64,000 nt of DNA. Origin: Holdemania massiliensis. GTDB lineage: Bacteria; Bacillota_I; Bacilli_A; Erysipelotrichales; Erysipelotrichaceae. The stretch spans positions 3,410,001-3,474,000 of the forward strand of contig NZ_JAKNTK010000001.1 in the NCBI RefSeq assembly GCF_022440805.1, written 5' to 3'. Positions 16,075 to 24,217 of the stretch are shown here, in pieces; positions within the stretch are counted from its first letter, which is position 1; each line of letters starts with the position of its first letter. The notes below the pieces were generated by a model that was not told the origin of the DNA, made no database searches, and saw nothing but the letters and a program-made list of their open reading frames with translations. The position numbers and the translations under genes were made by a program.

Positions 16075-17811
16075 TTACAAACCTTTAACCTTTTCTGCAA
16101 TTTCACTGACACAATCGGAAGTAAACGGATCTTTCAATCCGCTGCCGACTAAGGCATCACGATATTTGAAATTGATTGTATACTGCGTAATCTGGTTGTA
16201 GGTAGACAAGGCTTTTGCCCGGTCATCCACACTCTGAGCCCAGATCTCCAGAGCTGAAATCGCCGAGGTAGCATAGCTGATATAATAGAACGGTGTTTCA
16301 AAATGATGATGAATATCAACCCATTCATAATACAGCTCGCTGCCGGTATAACTGTAGAAAATATCCGCATGCAGCTGATTGACCTCTTCCAACGTTAAAT
16401 CCGGATTGGCGAAGACAGCCTGCTGAAATTCATCTTCAGCACAGCCCTGAAGAATGGAGCTGACCATGCTGTAAATCGAATAGATCTTCTGTCCTTCCGC
16501 CTGATCGGCTCCAAAGAACTGATCATAATAGGGCTGCATCAGCAGCTCCAGCGCCTGCGAATGAATTTCCGCGGCATCCAGATTGTTGCTGTCATTCCAG
16601 CTGATCGTCGGCATCAGATAGAAATTGTAATAATGACCGAATTCATGAATCACTGTGTCCGCATTGCGGTAATCATTGGAATTAATGAACATGAACGGCG
16701 CGGAATAATCATTAATATAGGTTGTGTAGCCCGCATGCATTTTGCTCGGCTCATTGCTGAAATCATAAAGCTTGTTATTCTGCATGTAATCCAGCGCTTC
16801 ACTCATCTTGCTTGGGAATTCTGCCTGCAGCGATGTTTTAAGAATTGGCAGTACCGCTTCCAGATCTCCATCGCCCGACTGCATCGAAGTTAAAGCAGAG
16901 ATCAATTCGTTATAATTCGCGTTGATCATCTGTCCGAATGCTGGCAGCAGCTCAGTTCTGACCTTTTCGCTAAAATTATGGGCATCTTCTGGGGTGTAAT
17001 CCCGGCCCAGAAGATCATAAGCGTAGTCCGTGTAACTGTCATAGCCCAGAGTTTCTGCAATCTGAATGCGCAGATCCCGCAGCTGCAGATAAATTCCGCC
17101 TAATTCGGCATTCTTCTTCTCATAGATTTCAGTATAAGCCTGAATCCCTTCGTCGGTGTTCAGATCAAGATCTTCGATAGTCACGGTCTGACCGTTCAGC
17201 TCCGTTGTATAATCCGAAGCCAGCAGCTTCGTATACTGCGTAACCAGATCGTTTTCCTGTTCGCTCAAAGCTTCGATTTCCGGCGAATTCAGTTTGGAAT
17301 TAAACTCATAACGTTCGATAAATTCATCGCCCCAGGCCGCCTTTGCAGCGTCTTGATACCCGGACGCTAAAATCGTTTCGGTCAGTTCGTTCATCTTGTT
17401 GTCCAGACGCGTATAATAGTTATCCAGCGTGGTCATTTCTTCTTCATAATACGTATCGGTCGTATCTAGATTGTAATGGATGGTCGCCAGCGTGTCCATA
17501 GCATCCAAATTCCGGATATCATCCAGAATCTCATCATACAGATCCAGCAGTTCGCTTTCCTTACCTTCTTCTGCAGCCATCGCCTGACAGTCGGCGATCT
17601 TCTGATCTAAAGCCTCCAGATCCGGCCGGACATAGGCCATATCAGCAAAGGCAACCTGCTGATGTTCAACAGAAGTAGCCTCCACAGACGGAGGTGTCGG
17701 TGTAGCTGAAGCCGTTGGCGCAGAGGGTGCGCCGCAGCCGCTGAGCAGTAAACTGAAGGCCGCCAGCAGCGCAAGCATCAGCCTGCTCAGTGAAAATTTC
17801 TCTTTATTCAT
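16075..17811 (-). CDS. M3-family zinc metallopeptidase lipoprotein (oligoendopeptidase-like)
   Basis: The ATG at 17811 has GAAAGGA 7 nt upstream and is preferred over one six codons earlier. A signal peptide ending in the lipobox LLSGC predicts a lipoprotein, with a Ser/Pro/Thr linker after the Cys. The rest matches the M3 oligopeptidase fold, with the zinc motif HEFGH at about 389-393 and the downstream metal-ligand glutamate in the DAAEIHSQALE stretch (about 412-422). M3 enzymes cleave short peptides and are mostly cytosolic, so an exported version suggests peptide trimming at the cell surface. It stands alone between the tRNA and the SIS gene. The substrate is unknown. Confidence 0.88.
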   Translation of the reverse strand: MNKEKFSLSRLMLALLAAFSLLLSGCGAPSAPTASATPTPPSVEATSVEHQQVAFADMAYVRPDLEALDQKIADCQAMAAEEGKESELLDLYDEILDDIRNLDAMDTLATIHYNLDTTDTYYEEEMTTLDNYYTRLDNKMNELTETILASGYQDAAKAAWGDEFIERYEFNSKLNSPEIEALSEQENDLVTQYTKLLASDYTTELNGQTVTIEDLDLNTDEGIQAYTEIYEKKNAELGGIYLQLRDLRIQIAETLGYDSYTDYAYDLLGRDYTPEDAHNFSEKVRTELLPAFGQMINANYNELISALTSMQSGDGDLEAVLPILKTSLQAEFPSKMSEALDYMQNNKLYDFSNEPSKMHAGYTTYINDYSAPFMFINSNDYRNADTVIHEFGHYYNFYLMPTISWNDSNNLDAAEIHSQALELLMQPYYDQFFGADQAEGQKIYSIYSMVSSILQGCAEDEFQQAVFANPDLTLEEVNQLHADIFYSYTGSELYYEWVDIHHHFETPFYYISYATSAISALEIWAQSVDDRAKALSTYNQITQYTINFKYRDALVGSGLKDPFTSDCVSEIAEKVKGL

Positions 17812-17922
17812 GATTTTCCTTTCTAGCACTTTGCCGTCTGGGCAAAGAACCTGATCTTTATTATTATAATATGAAAAAAGGAATTCTGCACTTGAATTCC
17901 CCTTTTCTGTTCTGAACTTGAA

Positions 17923-18627
17923 TTACATGTGGTACATGCGGTCGAAATACTGAGCCAGCAGACGATCGTTGTATTCTGGACCGCCGTCGATATTCTGTGA
18001 CTTGAAGACCGGCGGTACAATGCCTTCTTCCAGCAGCATCTGCGCTGTACGGTAAACGCAGGCCTGAATCAAGATCGCCGTCGTGATCGCAGACATGCCG
18101 CAGATCCGTGTATCCAATCCTTCAACATCAATGGAAGCATCGCCATCCATAACGCAGTTGTCAATGACGACATCCGCCAGCTGCCACAGGTTCTTGCCGC
18201 AGGAATGCTTCGGCGTTAAATTCTTGGAAGCTTCCAGCGAGGTGATCGCGACAACCTTGGCGCCCTTTTCATGAGCCGCAAGAGCGATTTCAACCGGCAG
18301 CGGATTTCGACCGGAGTTGGAGATCAAAACGATAACGTCATTCGGACGAACATCCACTTTTTTCATGAAGGATGTGCCGACGCCTTCAATGCCTTCATAA
18401 GCACCGCCGGCAGGTTCTTTAATCTGTTTGGTGGGAATGAAGCCGCCCGCTCTGAAGCACAGTTCGCTGGCTCCCGCTTGGGAATGACCTGATCCAAAAG
18501 CCTGAAGCATACCGCCGTTTTTCAGCGCATCCGCAAACAGCCGAGCTGTTTTTTCCACATTTTCTTCCTGTGTGGACTGCAGTTTTTGAATAAGACCCTC
18601 GACGACACCGTAAACTTTGTTCTCCAT
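17923..18627 (-). CDS. SIS-domain sugar-phosphate protein (UPF0309-like)
   Basis: A 234-residue protein with a sugar isomerase (SIS) fold: the phosphosugar-binding GSGHSQAG motif (about 45-52) and the second loop ISNSGRNPLP (about 102-111). Length and pattern match the UPF0309 family, whose members are uncharacterised SIS proteins often near sugar operons. It is transcribed divergently from an RpiR-family regulator that also carries a SIS domain, so the pair probably senses and acts on the same phosphosugar, perhaps an amino-sugar phosphate. No transporter or kinase is adjacent, so the substrate cannot be named. Confidence 0.82.
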   Translation of the reverse strand: MENKVYGVVEGLIQKLQSTQEENVEKTARLFADALKNGGMLQAFGSGHSQAGASELCFRAGGFIPTKQIKEPAGGAYEGIEGVGTSFMKKVDVRPNDVIVLISNSGRNPLPVEIALAAHEKGAKVVAITSLEASKNLTPKHSCGKNLWQLADVVIDNCVMDGDASIDVEGLDTRICGMSAITTAILIQACVYRTAQMLLEEGIVPPVFKSQNIDGGPEYNDRLLAQYFDRMYHM

Positions 18628-18690
18628 CTTTCTTCCTCCTTGGGTATTTTATCCATAAATATCAGTGATATATATGGATTATTTACCCAT

Positions 18691-18719
18691 AGATTACTGC
18701 ATTCTTGGGGATCTGTCAA
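18691..18719 (-). promoter_or_regulatory. Promoter of the SIS gene
   Basis: On the minus strand, a perfect TTGACA (18714-18719), a 17-bp spacer and TAATCT (18691-18696), about 65 bp upstream of the SIS start. Confidence 0.6.
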
Positions 18720-18749
18720 GGTGTTAACTTGTTTTTTTGATTAACTTAT

Positions 18750-18778
18750 TTGTAGTTATCCAAACTTTTCTGTATAAT
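18750..18778 (+). promoter_or_regulatory. Promoter of the RpiR-family gene
   Basis: TTGTAG (18750-18755), a 17-bp spacer and a perfect TATAAT (18773-18778), 28 bp before the regulator's ATG. It lies back to back with the SIS promoter, so one regulator site between them could control both. Confidence 0.65.
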
Positions 18779-18806
18779 TAAATCATAAGACAAGAGGGGG
18801 ATACCC

Positions 18807-19634
18807 ATGTTTAAAGCAAAATTAAAAGCTGTATATCAGGATTTAACGCAGTCCGAAAGACTGGTCGCGGATTATATCCTTGACCATATTGATGAAATCC
18901 GGACAATCACCTCGCATCAGCTCGCCGTGAATACGCACATCGGCCAGTCAACCATTATTCGTTTTTCTCAGAAGTTGGGCTACAACAGTTTCCGGGAACT
19001 TTTAGCGGATCTGTCGGCCATCCCGCGCCAGGATTTAGTAAGAGAAGAAATCCAGGTTAACGAATCTATGAATGACACCAACCGCAAAATTATTGCGCAG
19101 TATCATGATATCGTTGAGGTGACTTTTGAGAACAACAAGGAAGAAACAATCCAGCAGGCCTGCGAAATGCTGATCAAAGCCAAGAAGATTATTTTGTTCG
19201 GGATTGGAAGCTCTAACTTATTCTGTGAATACCTGGCAAATCAGCTGGTTAAGATGGGATTACTTTGCGTAACCAGTCAGACGCCGCATACGATTTATTC
19301 CCTGATCGATCAGTCGCGCAAAGATACAGTCCTGTTTTTGATCTCGGAATCAGGTGAAACACGAGAGGTCATTAAGGCGGCTTCGATTGCCAAGGAAAAT
19401 GAAATGCCGATCATTGCAATGACGCGCATGGCGAAGAATTCGCTGCACACCTATGCCGATCTCATCCTAAAGACTGTCTCTTTTGAAACTGAAACACGTT
19501 TGAATGTGACAACCATGCGCTGTTCTCAACTGTACCTGATCGATGCACTGTATCTGAACATCATGAAAAGCAATTTCAACAAATTCAGTAAGACGATCGA
19601 ACGCGCCGAAATGCTGTCAGACCGTAAATTATAA
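18807..19634 (+). CDS. RpiR-family transcriptional regulator (HTH + SIS)
   Basis: A 275-residue regulator. The N-terminal HTH_6 domain (about 1-77) includes TSHQLAVNTHIGQSTIIRF, which contains the recognition helix. The C-terminal SIS domain (about 105-250) has GIGSSNLF and SESGETREV phosphosugar loops. GAGGGGG lies upstream of the ATG. RpiR proteins bind phosphosugars to control catabolic genes. The divergent SIS gene is the obvious target, inferred from context. Confidence 0.9.
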   Translation: MFKAKLKAVYQDLTQSERLVADYILDHIDEIRTITSHQLAVNTHIGQSTIIRFSQKLGYNSFRELLADLSAIPRQDLVREEIQVNESMNDTNRKIIAQYHDIVEVTFENNKEETIQQACEMLIKAKKIILFGIGSSNLFCEYLANQLVKMGLLCVTSQTPHTIYSLIDQSRKDTVLFLISESGETREVIKAASIAKENEMPIIAMTRMAKNSLHTYADLILKTVSFETETRLNVTTMRCSQLYLIDALYLNIMKSNFNKFSKTIERAEMLSDRKL

Positions 19635-19655
19635 AAAAGTACAATGCACTCAATG

Positions 19656-19690
19656 AAGTCAATTTAGAAGAAAACTGAATTGACTTTTTT
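19656..19690 (+). terminator. Terminator after the RpiR gene
   Basis: A 9-bp stem (AAGTCAATT/AATTGACTT) followed by a T-run, 22 bp after the stop codon. Confidence 0.75.
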
Positions 19691-19894
19691 AATTCGTAAT
19701 CAATAAAGAAAAAAATCCCTGGAAGATTTGCATATTCTTTAGAATTTAGAGTTACACTGTAATTCAATACAGGATTAACTACATCCAAGGCTGATTCAAC
19801 TTTCTGCTTTTGTAATATTACAACTGAAAGTCGTTTCTTCCTTTCATTCTATAACGATAATCTCTTACCGCATGCAAAAAGTGCAGACAATCAA

Positions 19895-20296
19895 CTACAT
19901 GGATTGTAGTTTGTTCATAAGTGCTTCTTGAAGAACTTGAGAAAAATTAATCCCTTTTGCAGTCGCTTCTTCATTGAGCCATCCGGGGATACTTAAAGTT
20001 TTCTTTACAGCTTTTGAATTTACACGCTTTTTAAAAGCAGCGAAATCAAATTCGACGATGACTAGAAATTCATCAGCGCTGATTTCAATCATTTCGGGGG
20101 AAGATGGCAACGGGAAGATATCATTTTCATCTCGCTTAACTGAAAGTGCAAGACCAAGACAGTCAACAGCCATTTCGTAAGCTTCTTGCATATGATCTCC
20201 TTCGGTGATGGCTTCAGGAATGTCCGGGAATGTGACCCAGAAACCGCCTTCTTCAGCTTTGTGGAAAATTGCAGGATAGAAAATTTTGTTGTCCAT
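19895..20296 (-). CDS. hicB: HicB-family antitoxin
   Basis: A 133-residue protein. The N-terminal half is the HicB RNase-H-like fold (YPAIFHKAEEGGFWVTFPD pattern, about 7-25, then the EGDHMQEA stretch). The C-terminal part (about 90-130) is a ribbon-helix-helix/HTH-like DNA-binding region. GAGGAGG lies upstream of the ATG. It is 37 bp downstream of hicA, forming a toxin-antitoxin pair. HicB normally neutralises HicA and represses the operon. Confidence 0.9.
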   Translation of the reverse strand: MDNKIFYPAIFHKAEEGGFWVTFPDIPEAITEGDHMQEAYEMAVDCLGLALSVKRDENDIFPLPSSPEMIEISADEFLVIVEFDFAAFKKRVNSKAVKKTLSIPGWLNEEATAKGINFSQVLQEALMNKLQSM

Positions 20297-20333
20297 AAAA
20301 TGACCTCCTCAGTTTATTTTATGGCAGGAGGGC

Positions 20334-20528
20334 TCATTTCAGCCCAGCCTGCTTAAGAATAGCTTGCTCTATCCCTTTTTTCAAAGCTTTAGAGCCGTGA
20401 TCAGGTACAGTCGTCTGTTTTCCGGATTCAGGATTTCTCATGATTACATGAGATGTACCACGCTGCCTTAAAATGACGAAGCCGTTCTTCTTTAGGAATT
20501 TAATCATTTCCTTAGAAGTCATGGGCAT
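20334..20528 (-). CDS. hicA: HicA-family mRNA interferase toxin
   Basis: A 64-residue toxin with the dsRNA-binding-like HicA fold. It contains the N-terminal MTSKEMIKFLKKNGF helix and the catalytic-site sequence RGTSHVIMRNP with the conserved His27. GGAGAA lies 6 nt upstream of the ATG. HicA cleaves mRNA on ribosomes or free mRNA when released from HicB. The toxin gene is upstream of the antitoxin gene, the normal hicAB order. All key residues appear intact. Confidence 0.92.
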   Translation of the reverse strand: MPMTSKEMIKFLKKNGFVILRQRGTSHVIMRNPESGKQTTVPDHGSKALKKGIEQAILKQAGLK

Positions 20529-20559
20529 GATTGGTTCTCCTTTCCCTTATCACGGCTTA

Positions 20560-20613
20560 ATTATAGCACGTATCAATACGTAAGCAACAAACAAATACGT
20601 AAAATTACGTAAT
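20560..20613 (-). promoter_or_regulatory. hicAB promoter with ACGT-type operator palindromes
   Basis: On the minus strand, TTGCTT (20582-20587), a 16-bp spacer and a perfect TATAAT (20560-20565). The palindrome ACGTAT-CA-ATACGT (20568-20581) covers the spacer. A second TACGTA-rich repeat (about 20594-20613) lies just upstream of the -35. This fits autorepression by HicB or the HicAB complex. Confidence 0.7.
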
Positions 20614-20681
20614 TTCTATGATCAATGTTACTGTCACAAAATTAAATGTAAAGGATGGAAACTGAAATTTTTTGGATTAGT

Positions 20682-20816
20682 ATGCAAGTCCTCGGCTGTA
20701 TGGACTTCCTTGTTTATAATATGGCTTATTTGCTCAAATGTATTGAAGCTGGAAAACAGATTGGATTACAGAAAACGATGGAAAACCATCATGAAGTAAC
20801 CAACTTTATCCGCTGA
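20682..20816 (+). CDS. Doubtful short reading frame (44 aa)
   Basis: An ATG-to-TGA frame in the gap between hicA and the downstream lipoprotein gene. No Shine-Dalgarno sequence lies at a proper distance and I recognise no family. Its codons look gene-like, so it may be a remnant of a lost gene. The rest of the 20529-20983 gap holds the hicAB promoter and a terminator. Confidence 0.2.
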   Translation: MQVLGCMDFLVYNMAYLLKCIEAGKQIGLQKTMENHHEVTNFIR

Positions 20817-20904
20817 CCCTTTATTTTTACTTTAATCATTTGAAGTACAGACTGTTAGATAGATTTTCTCTGTTCAACTGAAATTTCATAGTTTTTCTAT
20901 TAAT

Positions 20905-20955
20905 AAAAACGCAGTCCTGCGATCATCCATTGTAATAGGAATCAGACTGCGTTTT
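20905..20955 (-). terminator. Terminator of the 183-aa lipoprotein gene
   Basis: On the minus strand, an 11-bp stem (AAAACGCAGTC/GACTGCGTTTT) with a loop of about 28 nt is followed by further T-rich sequence, about 30 bp after the stop. Confidence 0.75.
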
Positions 20956-20983
20956 CTCAGTTCAGCAAGTTTAGAACTCTTTG

Positions 20984-21535
20984 TTAGACAATTTTCAACG
21001 ACTTTACCGCATGCTCAATATCAGCCTGATAAAGCGCATAATTGTCTGCGTTTAAGATCACAACCGCAAACATCTGCGGCAGCGTTTCACCTGAACCGAA
21101 AATGAAATATTCTATGATCTGCCCATTGCTCTCGCTTGTATAGCGCAGGCCTTCCAACCCCGCTTCGGTATGATAAGGCTGGGAATCAAACAAACTGTCA
21201 TCGACACCAAAGGGAGCGTCCACTGCCGCCATAATGGAAAACAGCTGATTGCCGTCATCGCTGAATAAAAACTGCACACCGGTCGTAGGACTGGCTTCCT
21301 GATTTTCATCACCTGAGTGACTGAAAATCTCTGTTTTTTTCCACGCCTCAGGTACTTCCGCTGTAAACCGAACACCGGAAGCTTCATCCTCGAATGTATA
21401 CGTTGTCAGTCTTTTCTCCTCTGACTCTGCCGTTGGCATCGTTGTTGGATCTGAGGCAGGTGCTTGAGATTGAGTGCAGCCGGCGAAAACAACCGCCAGG
21501 CTCAGCCCAAGCAAAATCATTCTGATCTTCTTCAT
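20984..21535 (-). CDS. Lipoprotein of unknown function (183 aa)
   Basis: A signal peptide with lipobox VFAGC (Cys20), then a Thr/Ser/Pro-rich linker (about 21-42), then one globular domain of about 140 residues beginning TYTFEDEASGVRF. The domain layout resembles PsbP/MOG1-like small secreted lipoproteins found in Gram-positive bacteria, but I cannot assign a family with confidence. It is monocistronic, with its own terminator. Confidence 0.7.
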   Translation of the reverse strand: MKKIRMILLGLSLAVVFAGCTQSQAPASDPTTMPTAESEEKRLTTYTFEDEASGVRFTAEVPEAWKKTEIFSHSGDENQEASPTTGVQFLFSDDGNQLFSIMAAVDAPFGVDDSLFDSQPYHTEAGLEGLRYTSESNGQIIEYFIFGSGETLPQMFAVVILNADNYALYQADIEHAVKSLKIV

Positions 21536-21636
21536 TCGCTTTCTCCTTTCACCAGAATATTCTGGTCAAGCGTTTCATCACTGTGATTTTCTAGTTTTAG
21601 TGTATCACAAATGAAAGACCTGTGCTTTGAACAAAT

Positions 21637-21692
21637 AAAAAACCTTTCATTCAACAGCGGTCCTTCTGGCTCCTTTGCCGCAATGAAAGGTC
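21637..21692 (-). terminator. Terminator after the 182-aa membrane protein gene
   Basis: On the minus strand, ACCTTTCATT pairs with AATGAAAGGT across a loop of about 30 nt and is followed by six Ts. Confidence 0.7.
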
Positions 21693-21714
21693 TTTTATCC
21701 TTTTGACATCAAAA

Positions 21715-22263
21715 TCAGAAACGGGTTTTCACTGACCAATTGCCCAGTTCTTCCAAATGGACAGTGCCGTTGCCTTCTTTTTTACCTTTGATCCAGCGCG
21801 TCAACAATTCCGCTTTCTGCGCATCGCTGACACGAACCAGAATCGCTCCTTTCTGCGTTTCCAGACTGACTGAATGCAGACCTTTATATCCCGGACGGGT
21901 CTTCTCCCATGGATTATCATTGTGGAAAACCCGAATCACTTCGGAATAAGTACAGGCCGTCAGCCGATCCAGGCTGGCGGAAAGAATTTCCTGTTCGCTG
22001 AAAAAAGTCGTATCAATGCAGCGGTACGGCTCATGAAGCGGATGGGCTTGAAGAAAAGCTCTGATTTGCTGGCGTTTCCGCAGCCAGAAAGCCATCGCGG
22101 CCAGCCACCCTAGGATCGCAGCCCCTGCTAAAATCAACCAAAAACTGTCCTGCAAAATCATCGCGATGAAGAAAAAGAAAAAGACCAGAAATGATGTCAT
22201 ACCGATATAAAACCGGCACCGATCAAGATTCGCGGAATCAAACACCTGAAATACCGTCTTCAT
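21715..22263 (-). CDS. Two-TM membrane protein of unknown function (YcxB-like layout)
   Basis: 182 residues. Two hydrophobic segments (about 19-39 and 42-61) form a hairpin, followed by a Lys/Arg-rich boundary and a soluble C-terminal domain (about 70-182) that should face the cytoplasm. The layout recalls YcxB-like proteins, but there is no diagnostic motif. It lies 58 bp downstream of the ligase gene on the same strand and could be co-transcribed with the NHEJ genes. No functional link is evident. Confidence 0.6.
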   Translation of the reverse strand: MKTVFQVFDSANLDRCRFYIGMTSFLVFFFFFIAMILQDSFWLILAGAAILGWLAAMAFWLRKRQQIRAFLQAHPLHEPYRCIDTTFFSEQEILSASLDRLTACTYSEVIRVFHNDNPWEKTRPGYKGLHSVSLETQKGAILVRVSDAQKAELLTRWIKGKKEGNGTVHLEELGNWSVKTRF

Positions 22264-22321
22264 GTTCCGCCTCCTTCCTGATCTTATTGTACTTCTTTTT
22301 CTTATTTAAGGAAAGAGTATT

Positions 22322-23257
22322 TCAACTATTTTCATCAACTTTACATTCAATGGCCCGTTTATCATCCCGTAACCCTTTCAGTACTGGCTGACGGAGTGAA
22401 CCTGCCGCGGTTTTATCCATGTATTTTACCGTACAGACAAGCTTGGGTTTCAGCCAGACTGCTCGTTCATGATTTTGAGGTTCCTCAGGAAAAGGACACT
22501 GCGAAGTGACCGGCAGTTTTCGCCGCAGCAGAGTTTCACTGACGCCCAGCGTAACATGCCCCTTATAGACCAGCGTTCTGCCCTGGTATTGTCCCAGTAC
22601 CAAACTCAGCACATTCCGTTCCTTCTGTAAATAGCCGCAGATCACAAAATCCTCATCTTTCAAATTTTTTATCTTAATCCACGAGCTCGTGCGCCGACCG
22701 CATTGATAAAGACTGTCTTTTTCTTTGGCGACAATGCCCTCGAGATTCTGTGCCTGCGTCCAGGCATAGAGCTGTCTGCCTTCCTGCAGGTAGGTTCTCG
22801 AACACACGGCCGTTTCACTTTGTCTGAAAGATTTCAGCTTTTCCTTGCGTTTGACTAACGGCAGACCGGTCAGATCCTTGCCGTTATACTCCAGGATATC
22901 AAAGACGATAAACGTCGCCGGATTGCTTTCCTGAGCCAGCCGGACACGGAAGGCGCTGCGCAGCATTTCTCTTCGCTGCAGCGCATAGAAATCCGGTTTT
23001 CCCTCATGAAAAACAACAATTTCCCCATCCAGCACAGCGGATTTGGGCAGACAGCGATGCAGGTTCAGCAGCTCCGGGAACTGATCGTTAAGCAGCTTAT
23101 CCCGCTTGTTGATCAGCTCCGTATGATCCGAACAGTAGGCCAGACACCGCGTACCGTCCCATTTGATTTCATACAGATAATCATCACTGTCAAAGGCTTC
23201 TTCACTGCGGCCGATCAACATCGGCGCATAGCCATGCTGATCAAACAATTCACTCAT
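22322..23257 (-). CDS. ATP-dependent DNA ligase (NHEJ, LigD ligase-domain type)
   Basis: 311 residues. The adenylation domain has motif I EIKWDGTR with nucleotidyl-Lys32, motif III-like AVLDGEIVVF, FDILEYNG, and motif IV/V sequences LEGIVAKEKDSLY and SWIKIKN. A C-terminal OB-fold follows (about 210-300). It covers only the ligase part of LigD; no polymerase or phosphoesterase domain is fused or adjacent. The ATG overlaps the Ku stop codon by 4 bp, so the two are translationally coupled. It would seal double-strand breaks held by Ku. Confidence 0.9.
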   Translation of the reverse strand: MSELFDQHGYAPMLIGRSEEAFDSDDYLYEIKWDGTRCLAYCSDHTELINKRDKLLNDQFPELLNLHRCLPKSAVLDGEIVVFHEGKPDFYALQRREMLRSAFRVRLAQESNPATFIVFDILEYNGKDLTGLPLVKRKEKLKSFRQSETAVCSRTYLQEGRQLYAWTQAQNLEGIVAKEKDSLYQCGRRTSSWIKIKNLKDEDFVICGYLQKERNVLSLVLGQYQGRTLVYKGHVTLGVSETLLRRKLPVTSQCPFPEEPQNHERAVWLKPKLVCTVKYMDKTAAGSLRQPVLKGLRDDKRAIECKVDENS

Positions 23258-24063
23258 GATAAGCTCTTCCCGGTTCGCTTCCGCGCCGTTTTCGCCTTCG
23301 CCGCTCCCACGGTATTCTGCTTCAGACTCTGGCTGAGCGCTTCCATCAGATCAACAGCCTGCACACTTTGCTTTTCCTTAACCTTGACGATTTCCTGGCC
23401 ATGAATTTTTCGTTCGATCAGGCTGCGCAGACGCTCCTGGTACTCATCCTGATAATCCGCAATGTCAAACGGACCGCTGAGCTGATCAATCAGCTGCTTC
23501 GCCATCGTCACCTCGGCTTTGGTCAGCTTGCTTGCCGTCTTGGCTGGGGCCGTGACGATCTCATCTTCAAAGTACAGCGAAGTCACGCGCATCCCATCCT
23601 CTGTAGCCCGGATCAAAAGCAGCGCTTCCTTGGTTCCCAGCACCGTGCGGGCCACCGCGGCTTTCTTGGTGGCAAGCATCGCCTCACGCAATAGATCAAA
23701 GGCTTTCTGCCCTTGCTTATCAGGCTGGGCATAGTAATTCTTCTCAAAGTAAATTGGATCCACTTCCGCTTCTTTCACAAATTTCAAAATCTGAATCGTC
23801 TTATCCTTTTCCGTCTGGATTTTTTCCAGATCCTCAGCGGTAATGATGACATATTTATCTTTCTCATATTCATAGCCTTTGACAATCTCCTCCTGCTTGA
23901 TTTCCTTATTGCAGGAAGGACAGTATTTTTTATATCGGATCCGCTCACCGGTTTTCTTACACAGCTGATTAAAGCTCAGATCATGTTCCCGCACCGCTAC
24001 CTGCAGCTGAATCGGAATGTGAACCAATCCGAATGATATCGCACCTTTATGCGCACTTGGCAT
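23254..24063 (-). CDS. ku: Ku-family DNA end-binding protein
   Basis: The preferred ATG at 24063 has a GGGGTGA-type site just upstream; a GTG three codons earlier overlaps that site. About 269 residues of the bacterial Ku bridge/ring domain, opening with HKGAISFGLVHIPIQL and carrying a CPSC pair (about 47-50) and KGYEYEKDKYV (about 62-72). The Lys/Arg-rich C-terminal tail fits ligase recruitment. Bacterial Ku homodimers encircle broken DNA ends and recruit LigD. The ligase gene follows with a 4-bp overlap. Confidence 0.94.
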   Translation of the reverse strand: MPSAHKGAISFGLVHIPIQLQVAVREHDLSFNQLCKKTGERIRYKKYCPSCNKEIKQEEIVKGYEYEKDKYVIITAEDLEKIQTEKDKTIQILKFVKEAEVDPIYFEKNYYAQPDKQGQKAFDLLREAMLATKKAAVARTVLGTKEALLLIRATEDGMRVTSLYFEDEIVTAPAKTASKLTKAEVTMAKQLIDQLSGPFDIADYQDEYQERLRSLIERKIHGQEIVKVKEKQSVQAVDLMEALSQSLKQNTVGAAKAKTARKRTGKSLS

Positions 24064-24140
24064 GCAGATCACCCCATTTCAGGGTTAGTATGGATGATTC
24101 GCTGAGATTTAATTACGGCCATCATGCAGCTCTGAGATGA

Positions 24141-24176
24141 AAAAGAAACGGCGGTCTTTCCATTCTGATCCCCGCC
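24141..24176 (-). terminator. Probable terminator of the 306-aa lipoprotein gene
   Basis: On the minus strand, GGCGG/CCGCC arms with a loop of about 17 nt are followed by a TTTCTTTTT tract, about 40 bp past the stop. Confidence 0.5.
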
Positions 24177-24217
24177 TCTCCTTTATGTTTCATTTTATCT
24201 GCATCCAGCGGCAAAAT

